A model generated the notes under the pieces. That model did no database searches, was not told the origin of the DNA, and was given only the letters and a program-made list of their open reading frames with translations. Of a stretch of 64,000 nt of DNA, positions 1 to 9,487 are shown piece after piece. Made by a program: the position numbers and the translations under genes. Source of the DNA: Lotus japonicus (lineage: Eukaryota > Streptophyta > Magnoliopsida > Fabales > Fabaceae); contig NC_080042.1 of assembly GCF_012489685.1 (NCBI RefSeq), positions 20,102,150-20,166,149 of the forward strand, read 5' to 3'. The first letter of the stretch is position 1, and each line of letters starts with the position of its first letter.

Positions 1-2
1 TC

Positions 3-1238
3 CCGTACGACCCATTATCTTCTGAACCCATCATCCATGGACAACCAGAGCCCAACCAAACAGAACCACAACCCAGAACGTCTGATCACTCTGTTCCCAG
101 AGCATCAGCACGTCCTGCTGCCAGAACCACGGATACAGATTCTTCCACAGCCTATACACCTGTATCCTTCCCAACCAATGTTGCTGATTCTTCTCCCTCC
201 AATAACTCTGAATCTATTAGAAAATTCATGGAGGTTAGAAAAGAAAAGGTGTCTGCCTTAGAAGAGTATTACCTCACTTGTCCAAGCCCTAGGAGATATC
301 CTGGCCCTAGACCTGAACGTCTAGTTGACCCAGATGAACCTATCTTGGCCAATCCTTTACAAGAGGCAGACCCTTTGGCTCAACAAGCTCACCCTGCCCC
401 AGACCAACGAGAGCCTATTCAACCAGAACCTGAACCCGAACAATCAGTGTCTAACCAATCCTCGGTTAGATCACCCCATCCTCTGGTTGAAACTTCAGAC
501 CCTCACCTTGGAACATCTGAACCCAATGCTCAAATGATTAACATTGGTTCTCCACAAGGTGCCTATGAAGCTCATAGCAGCAATCACCCAGCCTCTCCTG
601 AAACCAACCTCTCCATAATTCCCTATACTCACCTCCAACCCACATCTCTCTCTGAGTGCATCAATATTTTCTATCATGAAGCCTCTTTGAGGCTACGCAA
701 TGTGCACGGTCAGACTGACCTCTGTGAGAATGCTGAATGTGTGGCTGATGAGTGGAACAATCTGGGCACTTGGCTAGTGGCTCAAGTTCCAATTATGATG
801 CAGCTCCTGCATGCAGAGGGCAGTCAGAGCATTGAGGCTGCAAAGCAAAGGTTTGCTCGAAGGGTGGCTCTTCATGAACAAGAACAGAGAAATAAGCTTC
901 TTGAAGCTATTGAAGAAGCCAAGGGAAAGAAGGCTCAAGCAGAAGAAGCTGCACGTCTAGCAGCAGCTCAAGCTGAACAAGCCAGACTAGAGGCAGAGCG
1001 ACTTGAAGCTGAGGCTGAAGCTCTTAGATGCCAAGCACTTGCACCAGTAGTGTTTACTCCTGATGCTTCTGCTTCCATTCCAGATCCTCAAGCTGCTCAG
1101 AATGTTCCTTCCAGTTCTACTCAATTAAGCTCATCCAGACTCGACATCACGGAACAACGTCTTGACATTCATGAATCCATGCTCATTGAGATGAAGCACA
1201 TGATGATGGAACTTCTGCGACGAACTGACAAACCTTAG
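3..1238 (+). CDS. Envelope-like ORF of Sirevirus, C-terminal part (partial)
   Basis: The frame is open from the left window edge to a TAG stop, so the true start lies outside. The first part is rich in Pro, Ser, Glu and Gln. A central conserved stretch (IIPYTHLQPTSLSECINIFY) matches the equivalent part of the ORF in the large minus-strand element (IIPYTYVEPNTLLECINLFS). An Ala/Glu/Arg-rich segment follows, starting near EEAKGKKAQAEEAARLAAAQ, that should form a coiled coil. Both copies end in a similar tail (LDxxEQRLDxHxSMLIE-type followed by xELLRR). The role of such third ORFs is unproven; they are called envelope-like only by position. No membrane segment or signal peptide is visible in this portion. 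Confidence 0.75.
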   Translation, partial: PYDPLSSEPIIHGQPEPNQTEPQPRTSDHSVPRASARPAARTTDTDSSTAYTPVSFPTNVADSSPSNNSESIRKFMEVRKEKVSALEEYYLTCPSPRRYPGPRPERLVDPDEPILANPLQEADPLAQQAHPAPDQREPIQPEPEPEQSVSNQSSVRSPHPLVETSDPHLGTSEPNAQMINIGSPQGAYEAHSSNHPASPETNLSIIPYTHLQPTSLSECINIFYHEASLRLRNVHGQTDLCENAECVADEWNNLGTWLVAQVPIMMQLLHAEGSQSIEAAKQRFARRVALHEQEQRNKLLEAIEEAKGKKAQAEEAARLAAAQAEQARLEAERLEAEAEALRCQALAPVVFTPDASASIPDPQAAQNVPSSSTQLSSSRLDITEQRLDIHESMLIEMKHMMMELLRRTDKP

Positions 1239-1438
1239 TTTTAGGATCTCTTCATTTTCTTTCTTTTTCTTTAACGTTGTTTTATTTTCTTGTTAAACTC
1301 TGTTTCTTTTTATTTACTTATTCTGCTTTGTTCCTTTGTGATTATCTATGCATATATATATTTGTGTCCCATATGTTTGCCAAAATCTTTTTATTCATCA
1401 TTTCTTTATGTTTACATCATACATTCTTTCCCTAAAAT

Positions 1439-1831
1439 CTAGAATGGAGGATCCCTCCTCATTCTTCTGCACTCCTGGCGCTGCTCTGACCTATCCTTCT
1501 CCAGACGCTCCAGTACATGCTGGATGTTGCTGAGCCTGTCCTTTAGCTCATCCCTCTCCAGAATCTCTTCTGCAGTCTTGAGCTTCTCTTCCAAACTTTC
1601 TTTTTCTTCCAGCAGCTTGAGTTCAAGCCGGCTGAGTTCTTGCACCTCCTCCACGAAGGCAAGAAATTCCTTCAGGTCTCTCTCCAACTCTGGACGCAGG
1701 TCCTCTTCCAGCAGTGTCCGTGTTAGCTCCGCGATGGTCGTTGTACCCTCTGGATGCCTGATGTTAAGGAACAAGTCCTCCTCGCAGGCCTTCTTCCTCA
1801 GCTCTTCTAGTGCTACGATGTATGATGCCAT
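1439..1831 (-). CDS. Antisense coiled-coil ORF of Sirevirus-like element, 130 aa
   Basis: This intact ORF runs opposite to the retrotransposon that contains it, between the envelope-like ORF and the 3' LTR. It is almost the same length as an ORF in the same relative place in the large minus-strand element (131 aa). Both start MAS, share EEDLF, a NxRH motif, PEL followed by a FLxFVEE motif, and end in a basic stretch with PPF. The middle and end (about residues 45-125) are Glu, Lys, Leu and Arg-rich and look like a continuous coiled coil. A TATA box lies about 60 bases upstream of the ATG. I do not recognise the protein and assign no function. Conservation of length and frame in two diverged copies argues that it is a real gene. 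Confidence 0.75.
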   Translation of the reverse strand: MASYIVALEELRKKACEEDLFLNIRHPEGTTTIAELTRTLLEEDLRPELERDLKEFLAFVEEVQELSRLELKLLEEKESLEEKLKTAEEILERDELKDRLSNIQHVLERLEKDRSEQRQECRRMRRDPPF

Positions 1832-1887
1832 TTTTTTCTTTACTGAAAATTGTTCGAGGTGTGAAGCTTACCTTTCTCTCCAACGCT

Positions 1888-1997
1888 TTATATAGGCTTC
1901 ACCTTCTCTCCGAAAGTTAATGCTCCTACGGTTTCTCGAGGTTAAGTTCTTGGTAACTGACCCTTCTCTTTACTCCCTTAACCGGTGGTAAACGTTC
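1888..1997 (-). promoter_or_regulatory. Putative promoter of the antisense ORF
   Basis: Reading on the minus strand, the region holds GAACGTTTACCACCGGT, then ACCTCGAGAAAC, then TATATAAAG about 60 bases before the ATG. The same motifs, in the same order and with the same TATA-to-ATG distance, precede the antisense ORF of the large minus-strand element. Promoter activity is inferred from this conservation; no transcription data are available. Confidence 0.6.
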
Positions 1998-2621
1998 TTC
2001 TCTTGCATTAACTCTTCTATTTATTTCGCCTGACTCTGATTCTTGCATAATTTTCCTTTTCTTTAAACTTAGACCTTCTCTAAGGGGGAGTACCTTGTAC
2101 TTCAAGCTAAGTTTTTCACACCCCAAGCTTTTTGCTTATGACAAAAAGGGGGAGTAAACCCAGTTTTTGATGTGTAAGATGTGTTAGTGTGATTTATTTT
2201 TCTTTTGGAGATTTTAAGAGTTCCACCTTCATGACCATAGATGTGTCACTGGGCAAATACAAGGAATACATTTCACTTCTTCTGAAGTGATTATAAGTTG
2301 ACTCTGATACCCAAGACTCTGATACCTTGTCCATGACTCTGATTACTTATGCGCTCTGATTACTCGATTTTCATCTATGTCATAAGTTTTTCACTCTGAA
2401 CTCTTATATCATTTAGCTCAGAATCTAGACTTTACTAACGTTTTCATCAAGTATTAGATTCAGGGGGAGCCAAGCTCAGAATCAAGCAGTGACTTGAATT
2501 CAGAATGAGCAAGATAAACTATTCACATCAGGATAAGTATTATTCTATATCTCTAAACTCTGAGTGAATTCAGTTTAATGTTTAAGAATTGTTCATCAAA
2601 AATCTTAGTTTTGTCATCATC

Positions 2622-2635
2622 AAAAAGGGGGAGAT
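2622..2635 (+). promoter_or_regulatory. Polypurine tract, with three upstream copies
   Basis: AAAAAGGGGGAGA followed by T lies directly before the LTR start TGTAAG, the expected place of the plus-strand primer. Similar motifs occur upstream near 2082 (AAGGGGGAGTA), 2145 (AAAAAGGGGGAGTA) and 2463 (AGGGGGAGC). Several polypurine-like motifs before the 3' LTR are described for Sireviruses. Confidence 0.8.
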
Positions 2636-4041
2636 TGTAAGATCAAGTTTTGATCTAGTAGTACAACTCTATGTTTTGATGATTACAAGTTAACCTTTTG
2701 ATATGAACAATTGTGGTACTCTAACGTGTTTTTCTGAGTGTGCTATTTACAGGCTCTGACCTCAAATCAATCTCACACAAATCAGAAGCACTGTGTATAA
2801 AGAGTGACCCAAGCAACGCTTTCGCATTCACCATGTTCAGTATGAACAGTGGAAAAGCTTCAGAAATTCTGAAGTTATACAAACTCTGATGAGGACTCAT
2901 TCACTAGAAGCTCTGAAGATCCAGAAGTTCTGATAACCAAGAAACACTGAAGGATCAGATGTTCTGATGGTGTAGAAGACTCTGAAGATCCAGAAGCTGA
3001 ATAGTGGAAACTCTGAAGTCCAGAAGCAAGAAACTCTGAAGGCCATGTTCTTCCCTCTGAGTTCAGAATCAGAAGATACAATGGTCAGAGGATCTGTGCT
3101 TTCCCTCTGACTCTGATCAACCGGCTTCACAAGTTCCAATATGAAGCATTCCCCTGATCAGAAGTCTCCTAGGTTTAAAGGTCGCGTCGCTATCCAAGTA
3201 CAAAAGCTACTGTACCTTCCTGACGACCTACCTAACGTTCTCAGCCACAGCAGAAGCTGGATTTTCCAGAACTGCCCTCCAACGGGAGCATTTCCCATGC
3301 ATCGCTCAACCCTAATCCTTGGAGTATATAAAGAGGCTGAAGACTGAAAGTGTAAGACCTGGATTTTCAGAACAAGCTAGTTTCCGACTCACGCGTAGAA
3401 TCAGTGTAAGCGTGACAGGAGTTTGATATTTGAGGAAGATTAATGAAGAAGAAAGTTCAGGAATTTCGTGAAGAATGTTGCGTAGTCGTTTTCGGAGTTA
3501 GTGCGAGTCGTCTGCACACCTGCCTTATGGCGAGCGTGTCCAGAATAGGCTATTTCGCTCTTAAAGCGACGTTTTGAGTGAGATTTCGAACTCTCGGAAA
3601 ATTTAAAGTTTCTCTTTATTTTTCCATCGACCAGCGTTTCATTTCGGAACTCTGGACTATACGCACGATAGGTTTCACTTTTCGGATGTCCGCCGACGCT
3701 AATTTCTTTGCTTCGAAACCCTATTTTCGAGCAATGGATGAAGACTTTTTCTATTCGGGACTTCTAACGAAGATTCCGTCAGCGTTGCCAGACTTGTTTC
3801 GACGTTTCCAATCTTTCTTCAGTAGGAAGTTTTGTCGTTTGAGCATCACAGCAAAAAGTAGTTTTTCGGGGCAGATTAACCGACACCGCTTTTGAGTTTT
3901 TCGATATCGTTTTTCCCAAATCCTAGATATTTGTTTTGAGTTCTGGAATTCTGACGCTAGAATCTCTCTTAGAATTCCACGGTGATCGTGCTGCAAAAAT
4001 CGGAATCGCGAAATTTTCATTTTCCCGCGATTTCGCCCGCC

Positions 4042-4050
4042 TATAAATAG
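4042..4050 (+). promoter_or_regulatory. TATA box of the large solo LTR
   Basis: TATAAATAG follows a GC-rich stretch (TTTCCCGCGATTTCGCCCGC) about 690 bases into the LTR. The sister LTR has the same box in the same context at 9479-9487. It marks the probable U3/R boundary region, so the hairpin arrays and LTR ORF downstream would lie in the transcript. Confidence 0.65.
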
Positions 4051-5498
4051 GCGAAAAAGCAAATATCCTCTTCATTTTCACCATTTTGGCCGAGAATTGT
4101 AGAGAGAGAGGGAGAGGAGAGATTTTCGTGAAATCTTGACCAATCTTCGTGCAGTTCGTCCCTACTTCTAGGTATCAAGGTAACTAACACGATTCCTACC
4201 TCTGATTGTTGTTTCTGTTGCGTTTCTGAAGTCGTTTCTGTGCTCTAAGTTTTGAGCTTTTTCTAAAATTGTCTGATTTCTCTGATTTCTCGCTTGGGTT
4301 ATGTTCCTTACGTTCCCCTGAGTCTAAAACCTCTGTCAGTAAACTCTGATTGCGATTCATTTGTCCAGGATCTGAAAAATTGACTCAAAACTCTTTTTGT
4401 CTCACATTTCGAAACTTTATTGTCGTAAAGCTATAATCTGACTTCGTGCCTTTAGGATTTGTTGTCACGGACATCATGAGGATCGTTGCTGTCAAATCTG
4501 TTTTCAGAACTGATAACTTTGAAGTTTTGAGCCTTTATTTTGGACCAAAATGCCCCTGCGTAGTCGTATTTCGACCCGATTGTCCGAATATTGTTCTGAC
4601 AGTTTCTTTGCCTTAGTTTTACCCTAAAACTACCTTGTAAACTGATTTGATCGAAGAAAAAGAGCCGAAGCCCTTTTTCCTTTGAGGCCGTGGACTATTT
4701 CCTAAGGGGGGGGGGGGAGTTTTTCGTTTTCGAAAACTTGTCCTTTCGTACCCGTTTGTCGTATTCTGAAGCTTTGATGCTTTGTCTATCGTTTATGTAT
4801 TGTTTTGCGATCGAACTAATCGATTTTGTTTGAATTCTGCTTTGTTTTTCTCCGAGGTTCAGTTGAAGGAACTTTGGAATACTCAGAGCAATTGTTTGAG
4901 GAGAACTTTGTTTGCGAAGCTGGAATAGCTCGAGGTTAGGGCAACTTACATATATATTAGCTATGAATGCATGATAGGCGTCGATCAATTCGACTTATGC
5001 TTTACTTTGATGTTGATTATGTTGATGAACTGATGTTGTGATGTTGTGCTTTGTTGGATTGTGCGTTTTGACGCGACTTCGGAGTGGAGATTCATTGATC
5101 TGGTGATCTTTGATGTTTCGGGTTGGATGAACAACCCTAGGCAAGTTCAAACGAGGGGTTTGAGACTTAGCCACTTGCTGGTATTTGTTGGAATTCTTAG
5201 ACTTTCCCCGGGAAACTTCTTTTGGGTGGTTGGTTTTCGGAAAACCTAGAATGAATAGAATTTTGTAAACTAAAGACTTGGGAAACCTAGATTTTGAGAA
5301 ATAAACTCATAACCTGACTAATCTGAATTGAAATCATTTTTATTAATGTTTAAGTATAGGAAAACTGAAGGGGAAAATATTTACGAAAGACGGGGAAAAG
5401 TCGACCTTTGTTGTGAGTTATTGGAATTGGGGAAAGCCACTAAGGTGAGCTATGGTGATGATTGAAAGTCACCGAGTACTTTACGTACTCTTGTTGAT

Positions 5499-5702
5499 GG
5501 GGTTGTGTTGTATTGACCGACATTAATCCCTTGGGTTCTCTTGTTGTTGGAGCGGTGTTGTATTGACCGACACTTAGCGCTCTTGTTGTTTGGGCTGTGT
5601 TGTATTGACCGACACTAGACCCTTGTGTATTCTTGTTGGTGGAGCTGTGTTGTATTGACCGACACTTACTCCGAGTTGTGTTGTATTGACCGACACTAAC
5701 TC
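5499..5702 (+). repeat. Tandem hairpin array A (loop TATTGAC), five units
   Basis: Five units share an upper stem GTGTTG/CGACAC (first unit CGACAT) around the loop TATTGAC. Directly outside, a lower stem differs from unit to unit but mostly stays paired: GGGGTT/AATCCC, GAGCG/CGCTC, GGG-CT/AG-A-CCC, GGAG/CTCC and GAGTT/AACTC. Spacers contain CTTGTTG. This is unlike a simple minisatellite, in which flanks would drift independently. Confidence 0.8.
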
Positions 5703-5787
5703 ATGGGTTTGTTGAGATTGGGTTGTGAGCTAAACACTTTCGTGGTAAGGGCGATTCGTTGTTTGGCTAACCACGTTGCATTCAATC

Positions 5788-6034
5788 GGGTGAATAACGG
5801 GAATGGTTCACCTGTGCATATCATGGTGAATAACGGGAATGGTTCACCTTGCATAAATGATGAATAACGGGAATGGTTCATCATATGGTGAATAACGGGA
5901 ATGGTTCACCAAGGATGAATAACGGGAATGGTTCATCCAGGATGGATTTCATCCAGGATGGATAACGGGAATGGTCCATCCATAGTGAAAATGCTTCACT
6001 TGTGGCGAACGGGAACGCGTCACAAATCCGGATT
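5788..6034 (+). repeat. Tandem hairpin array B (loop TAACGGGAATGG)
   Basis: Six units keep the loop TAACGGGAATGG while both stem arms change together: GGTGAA/TTCACC, GGTGAA/TTCACC, ATGATGAA/TTCATCAT, GGTGAA/TTCACC, GGATGAA/TTCATCC and GGATGGA/TCCATCC. Two shorter units follow: AGTGAA/TTCACT with a reduced loop, and a GTG...CAC unit around GAACGGGAAC. The array lies downstream of the LTR TATA box. Confidence 0.85.
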
Positions 6035-6229
6035 CATATTGTGCATTTCACGCATACATTCATGCTGACTGAGACTGTGTGCTGTTTGTTTATTGAAGTA
6101 ATGTTAGAGCCATAACATGCTAGGATTACTTATATGCTTATATAACAACTTATATATATATCCTGTCACATGTTGAGTGTATATGTACTTATTGCTGTGA
6201 GTTGACCCTAGCGCCTTGGCTTTGTTTGT

Positions 6230-6607
6230 ATGTTTGTCTTTGGGCGGTCGGCCTGCTGCCAGATGTCGATGGCCGACTGGTTCTCGACGGTCTCTCCCTC
6301 GGGGGGGATCAGATATGAGTTGCTGGATAGGGATGCCCCCACCGCTTGGGTGATCGATGTGGCTGGTCACCGGGCGACGTATCGGGGAAGGGTCATGGAG
6401 GACCGGACTGACGAGCGTGGACGTCTGACGAAAGGAGTTCTATGGCGCATGGAGTTGAGCTTCAACTTGCCGACTTCAGATCGTTGTGGGTTTGGCACTG
6501 GGAGGTTAGGTTTGGGCAGGCGTCATGTTTTGTGTAGAGCTCTGATTCGTTTTTCTTTTGGGGACAGGGTAGGTTCCGATGTGTGGCTTTTTGTGTGGTT
6601 CTTTTGA
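6230..6607 (+). CDS. LTR-encoded ORF, 125 aa, function unknown
   Basis: The ORF lies inside the solo LTR, downstream of the hairpin arrays. Residues about 10-85 match an ORF inside the LTR at 27075-35307 in the same relative place: shared blocks include CQM, ADWF, PSGGIRYE, HRATY, GR.MED and SFNLP, roughly 45 identities in 74 aligned positions by eye, with no gaps. The tail after SFNLP differs between the copies. The start could be the ATG used here or one slightly upstream. I do not recognise the family. A captured host gene fragment is an alternative to an element-encoded protein. Confidence 0.5.
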   Translation: MFVFGRSACCQMSMADWFSTVSPSGGIRYELLDRDAPTAWVIDVAGHRATYRGRVMEDRTDERGRLTKGVLWRMELSFNLPTSDRCGFGTGRLGLGRRHVLCRALIRFSFGDRVGSDVWLFVWFF

Positions 6608-7460
6608 GGAGGATCACAGAGAGTCTGTCGGAGTATAGGGGTCTTCCTTTCAGGCCATTTTTGAGTGCCGACTTTCTCTTGGATAACTGTATTTTGATAC
6701 TTTTACTCACAGTTCTGGTTTGTATATTTGCCTGCGGGCGTATTACTTTGGAGTCACTGCGGCTTCGCGTGACATGGAGTGCAGCCGAGGCTGTACAGAT
6801 GTATATATATTTGTATATCGGTTAGTTTAGTTGTTGGGTGTTGTCTCTACTTCTTTATCGCTTTGATTTAAAGGACAGAAACGAAAAAAAAAAATTACCT
6901 GTTTTCCGCGTAAAGATTATTTTTGGTTACTAAAGTGACACCTGGAAATCGGGGTGTTACAGAAAGAAACGGCGAGGAGAAGCATTCACATACGCAAGAC
7001 ATATTCAAAATCTTCTATGTTTTCTTTCATCTGAAATTCATTGAGTTTACTATTAGCTTTTTAGAAGCAAATCTCTTGTAAACAATTCTTTGATAAACAG
7101 TTTGTTTAGTTCCTTTAGGAGATCAAGGTTGATCGGATCCTAGAGAAGACTAAGAGAGTGAATCTTAGTGTGAGCTAAGTCAGTGTAATTGTTAGTCACT
7201 TGTAGGTTTCAAGTGCAGTTGTAACTCTTACCTGATTAGTGGATTGCCTTCATTGTAAGAAGGAAGAAATCACCTTAACGGGTGGACTGGAGTAGCTTGA
7301 GTGATTTATCAAGTGAACCAGGATAAAATCCTTGTGTGCTTTTCTATCTCTTATCTTTAGCACTTAAGTTCTCGAAAGATTTGTCAAAATCTTTAAGGTG
7401 GAAGTTTTATACTGAAAACGTTATTCAAACCCCCCCTTTCTACCGTTTTTCATACCTTCA

Positions 7461-8337
7461 GCTGTTTCCACGGTTTTAGGAATTGGCGCCTAGGCATGCT
7501 TCCAATTGCCTTCCAGAGGCCATATTTTCAGCTTGAATTGGCGCTCAGGCGTGTTGAATTGGCGCTTGAGCGCCCGGACTCGTTTCTTTTGCCTATAAAT
7601 ACATTTTTAGTGGTTTTCTTTTGTAATCTTTGATATCTATTCCATTTTTACATAAGTTTAGAAGGAGAGGAACATCTAGGAGAGTGAGAGAAGGCTTCCA
7701 AGCTTGTAATTCAGGTTCTTAGCCAAGCATGGATTGCTTTGGTTTTCTTTGTAAGACTTTTCATATTTGAGTTATAATCTTAAGTTCTTTCCCACATGTT
7801 CTTCTTCTCTCCTTGAATCCCATTTTCTGAATATCAATCTAAGCTTGTATGCATGCTTGCTTTATGCTTTTCTATAATTAGAACATAAGTTTGTTATAGA
7901 TTAGGGAACTGATTTGGGATTATCCCTTCTACGTTTGCTACTAGGAATAGAGGAAGGGTTGGGGTTTCATGGCCTGAATTTGCATGATCTAAAACCTCAT
8001 ATAAATGACTAAGTACACAAGGAATTGGGCATAGCTTTTAGTATGAGAGAATTGCTTATGTGAGGAATCAATAAGTGAGTAACTAGGCTATATCATCAAG
8101 GAGAGATTCATGAGTTCATGTGCTTAGAATGATGTACTTGAATTGACTAGTTGAACAAGAACCCAAAGCATTTCCATCTCTGTTTTTCTTATATTTTATC
8201 TTTGCTACATCGACGTATCTTTATCTTAATAAAACAAACCTTCATACTCAAGGCTTGAACCGAATTCATTCACTCACAATCCCTGTGGTTCGATAATTAA
8301 AACCGGGTGGATTCGTACACTTGCGGATTTACCAACA
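7461..8337 (+). repeat. 3' portion of an unassigned LTR
   Basis: This stretch has the look of an LTR tail: a repeated AATTGGCGC motif, a TATA box (TATAAAT near 7594), then a long T-rich leader and the end GGATTCGTACACTTGCGG...CCAACA, typical of gypsy-type U5 ends. It abuts gypsy coding sequence at 8338. The LTR start would lie left of the inserted Sirevirus, outside the window. No ORF of note is present. Confidence 0.5.
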
Positions 8338-8787
8338 CTCAGTCATAGAAACGGCCCGCCAGGCCGGCGGGCTCTGCTACGAGAAACTTCTCGAGGACGT
8401 TCTTGTCACCGGGAAATGCCCAGGAGATCGCCGGCCCTGGCAGCACCGTACGGTTGATCACGGGGTGAAGAGACCCCATTTCTTTTATGTCTATGAATAC
8501 TTGTTCCTTGACCTCGGAATCAAGCTACCCTTTTCTCCTTTTCTTTGACAAGTTATGGTGGAGATCAATGTGGCTCCGTGCCAACTTCACCAAAACGCCT
8601 GGGCCTTCGCCCGGTGTTTGTGATCCTGTGTAACGCTGTCGGTCTTGAGCCAAAGCTTGTACACATATTCTACTTCTACGCCGTGGAACTGAAGTCCTTG
8701 AAAACCCAAGGGTGGGTTTCCTTAAAATCCCGCACGGGCCGACAACGCCTTCACCCCTATAAGAGCAACGTCAAGATGGGGCCCGGG
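8338..8787 (+). pseudogene. Gypsy-type-transposon ORF (PF04195-like), N-terminal part, broken
   Basis: Translation gives FFYVYEYLFLDLGIKLPFSP followed, after a stop, by VAPCQLHQNAWAFARC, and in another frame FYFYAVELKSLKTQGWVSLK then SRTGRQRL. This is the usual order of the family (LPFSPF, then a P-Q-L-x-N-x-W-F motif, then F-F-x-x-x-L-K-x-x-G-W-V-S-L). At least one nonsense codon and one frameshift break it. The reading resumes after the solo LTR at 12287. It runs opposite to the gag-pro of the same element. Confidence 0.65.
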
Positions 8788-9478
8788 TGTAAGACCTGGA
8801 TTTACAGAGCAAGTTAATTTCCAACTCACGCGTAGAATCAGTGTAAGCGTGACAGGAGTTTGATGTTTGAGAAAGATTAATGAAGAAGAAAGTTCAGGAA
8901 TTGCTTGAGGAATGTTGCGTAGTCGTTTTAGGAATTAGTGCGAGTCGTCTGCACACCTGCCTTATGGCGAGCGTGTCCAGAATAGGCTAATTTCGCTTTA
9001 GAGCAATGTATTAAGTGAGATTTCGAATCCTTGGAAAATTTAAAGATTCTCTTTATTTTTCCTTCGACCAGCGTTTCATTTCGGAACCCTGGACTGTACG
9101 CACGATAATATTCACTTTTCGGAAGTCCGACGACGCTAATTTCTTTACTTCGAAACCCTAGATTCAAGCGCTGGATGAAGACTTTTTCTATTCGGGACTT
9201 CTAACGAAGTTTCCGTTCGCGCAGCCAGATTTGTTTCGACATTTCCAATCTTTCTCCAGAACAAAGTTTTGTCGTCCGACAATCACAGCAAAAAGTAGTT
9301 TTTCGGGACAGATGAACTTACACCGCTTTTGGGATTTTAGATATCGTTTTTCCCAAATGTCAGAGATTTGTTTTGAGTTCTGGAATTCTGACGCCAGAAT
9401 CTCTCTTAGAATTCATCGGTGAATGTGCTGCAAAAATCGGAATCGCGAAATTTTCATTTTCCCGCGATTTCACCTGCC

Positions 9479-9487
9479 TATAAATAG
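9479..9487 (+). promoter_or_regulatory. TATA box of the second large solo LTR
   Basis: TATAAATAG follows TTTCCCGCGATTTCACCTGCC, about 690 bases from the LTR start, equivalent to the box at 4042. Confidence 0.6.

Larger units (their letters stand above)
3351..6961 (+). repeat. Large solo LTR (3611 bp), TSD GAAAG
   Basis: The unit starts TGTAAGACC and ends GGGGTGTTACA, with GAAAG on both sides (3346-3350 and 6962-6966). TG...CA ends plus a 5-base duplication identify an LTR; no second LTR or internal genes follow, so it is a solo LTR left by recombination. It shares its ends and internal order with 8788-12286: about 700 bases, TATA box, a G-run, two hairpin arrays, an ORF, then TTACTAAAGTGAC before the end. 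LTRs over 3 kb are known in some Ty3/gypsy lineages, but I cannot assign the lineage from an LTR alone. Confidence 0.93.
1..7460 (+). mobile_element. 3' part of a Sirevirus-like Ty1/copia retrotransposon
   Basis: Only the 3' end of this element lies in the window. In order it shows the end of the envelope-like ORF, an antisense ORF, four GGGGGAG polypurine-like motifs and the 3' LTR. The same order is seen, inverted, in the large element further right. The LTR ends in CATACCTTCA, as in that second element. The next five bases, GCTGT, would be the target duplication, but the other end lies outside the window. A large solo LTR has inserted into the 3' LTR. Assignment to Sirevirus rests on these shared features and on the envelope-like ORF, since gag and pol are not visible here. 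Confidence 0.85.
2636..7460 (+). repeat. 3' LTR of the left Sirevirus-like element, interrupted by a solo LTR
   Basis: The LTR starts TGTAAGATCAAG and ends CATACCTTCA. Without the nested solo LTR and its extra 5-base duplication it is about 1.2 kb, which matches the other Sirevirus LTRs of this family in the window (1197, 1141 and about 1195 bp). Its 3' section contains CAAACCCCCCCTTTCTACCG, the same run found near the end of the other copies. Confidence 0.85.

Noticed and set aside
5788..6034. CRISPR-like array
   Set aside because: Plant nuclear context; repeats are hairpins with fixed loops and varying stems, without unique spacers of constant length.
3351..6961. DNA transposon with short terminal inverted repeats (TGTAAGACC/GGTGTTACA)
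   Set aside because: Short inverted ends are normal for LTRs; TG...CA, the 5-base duplication and an internal TATA box fit a solo LTR better.
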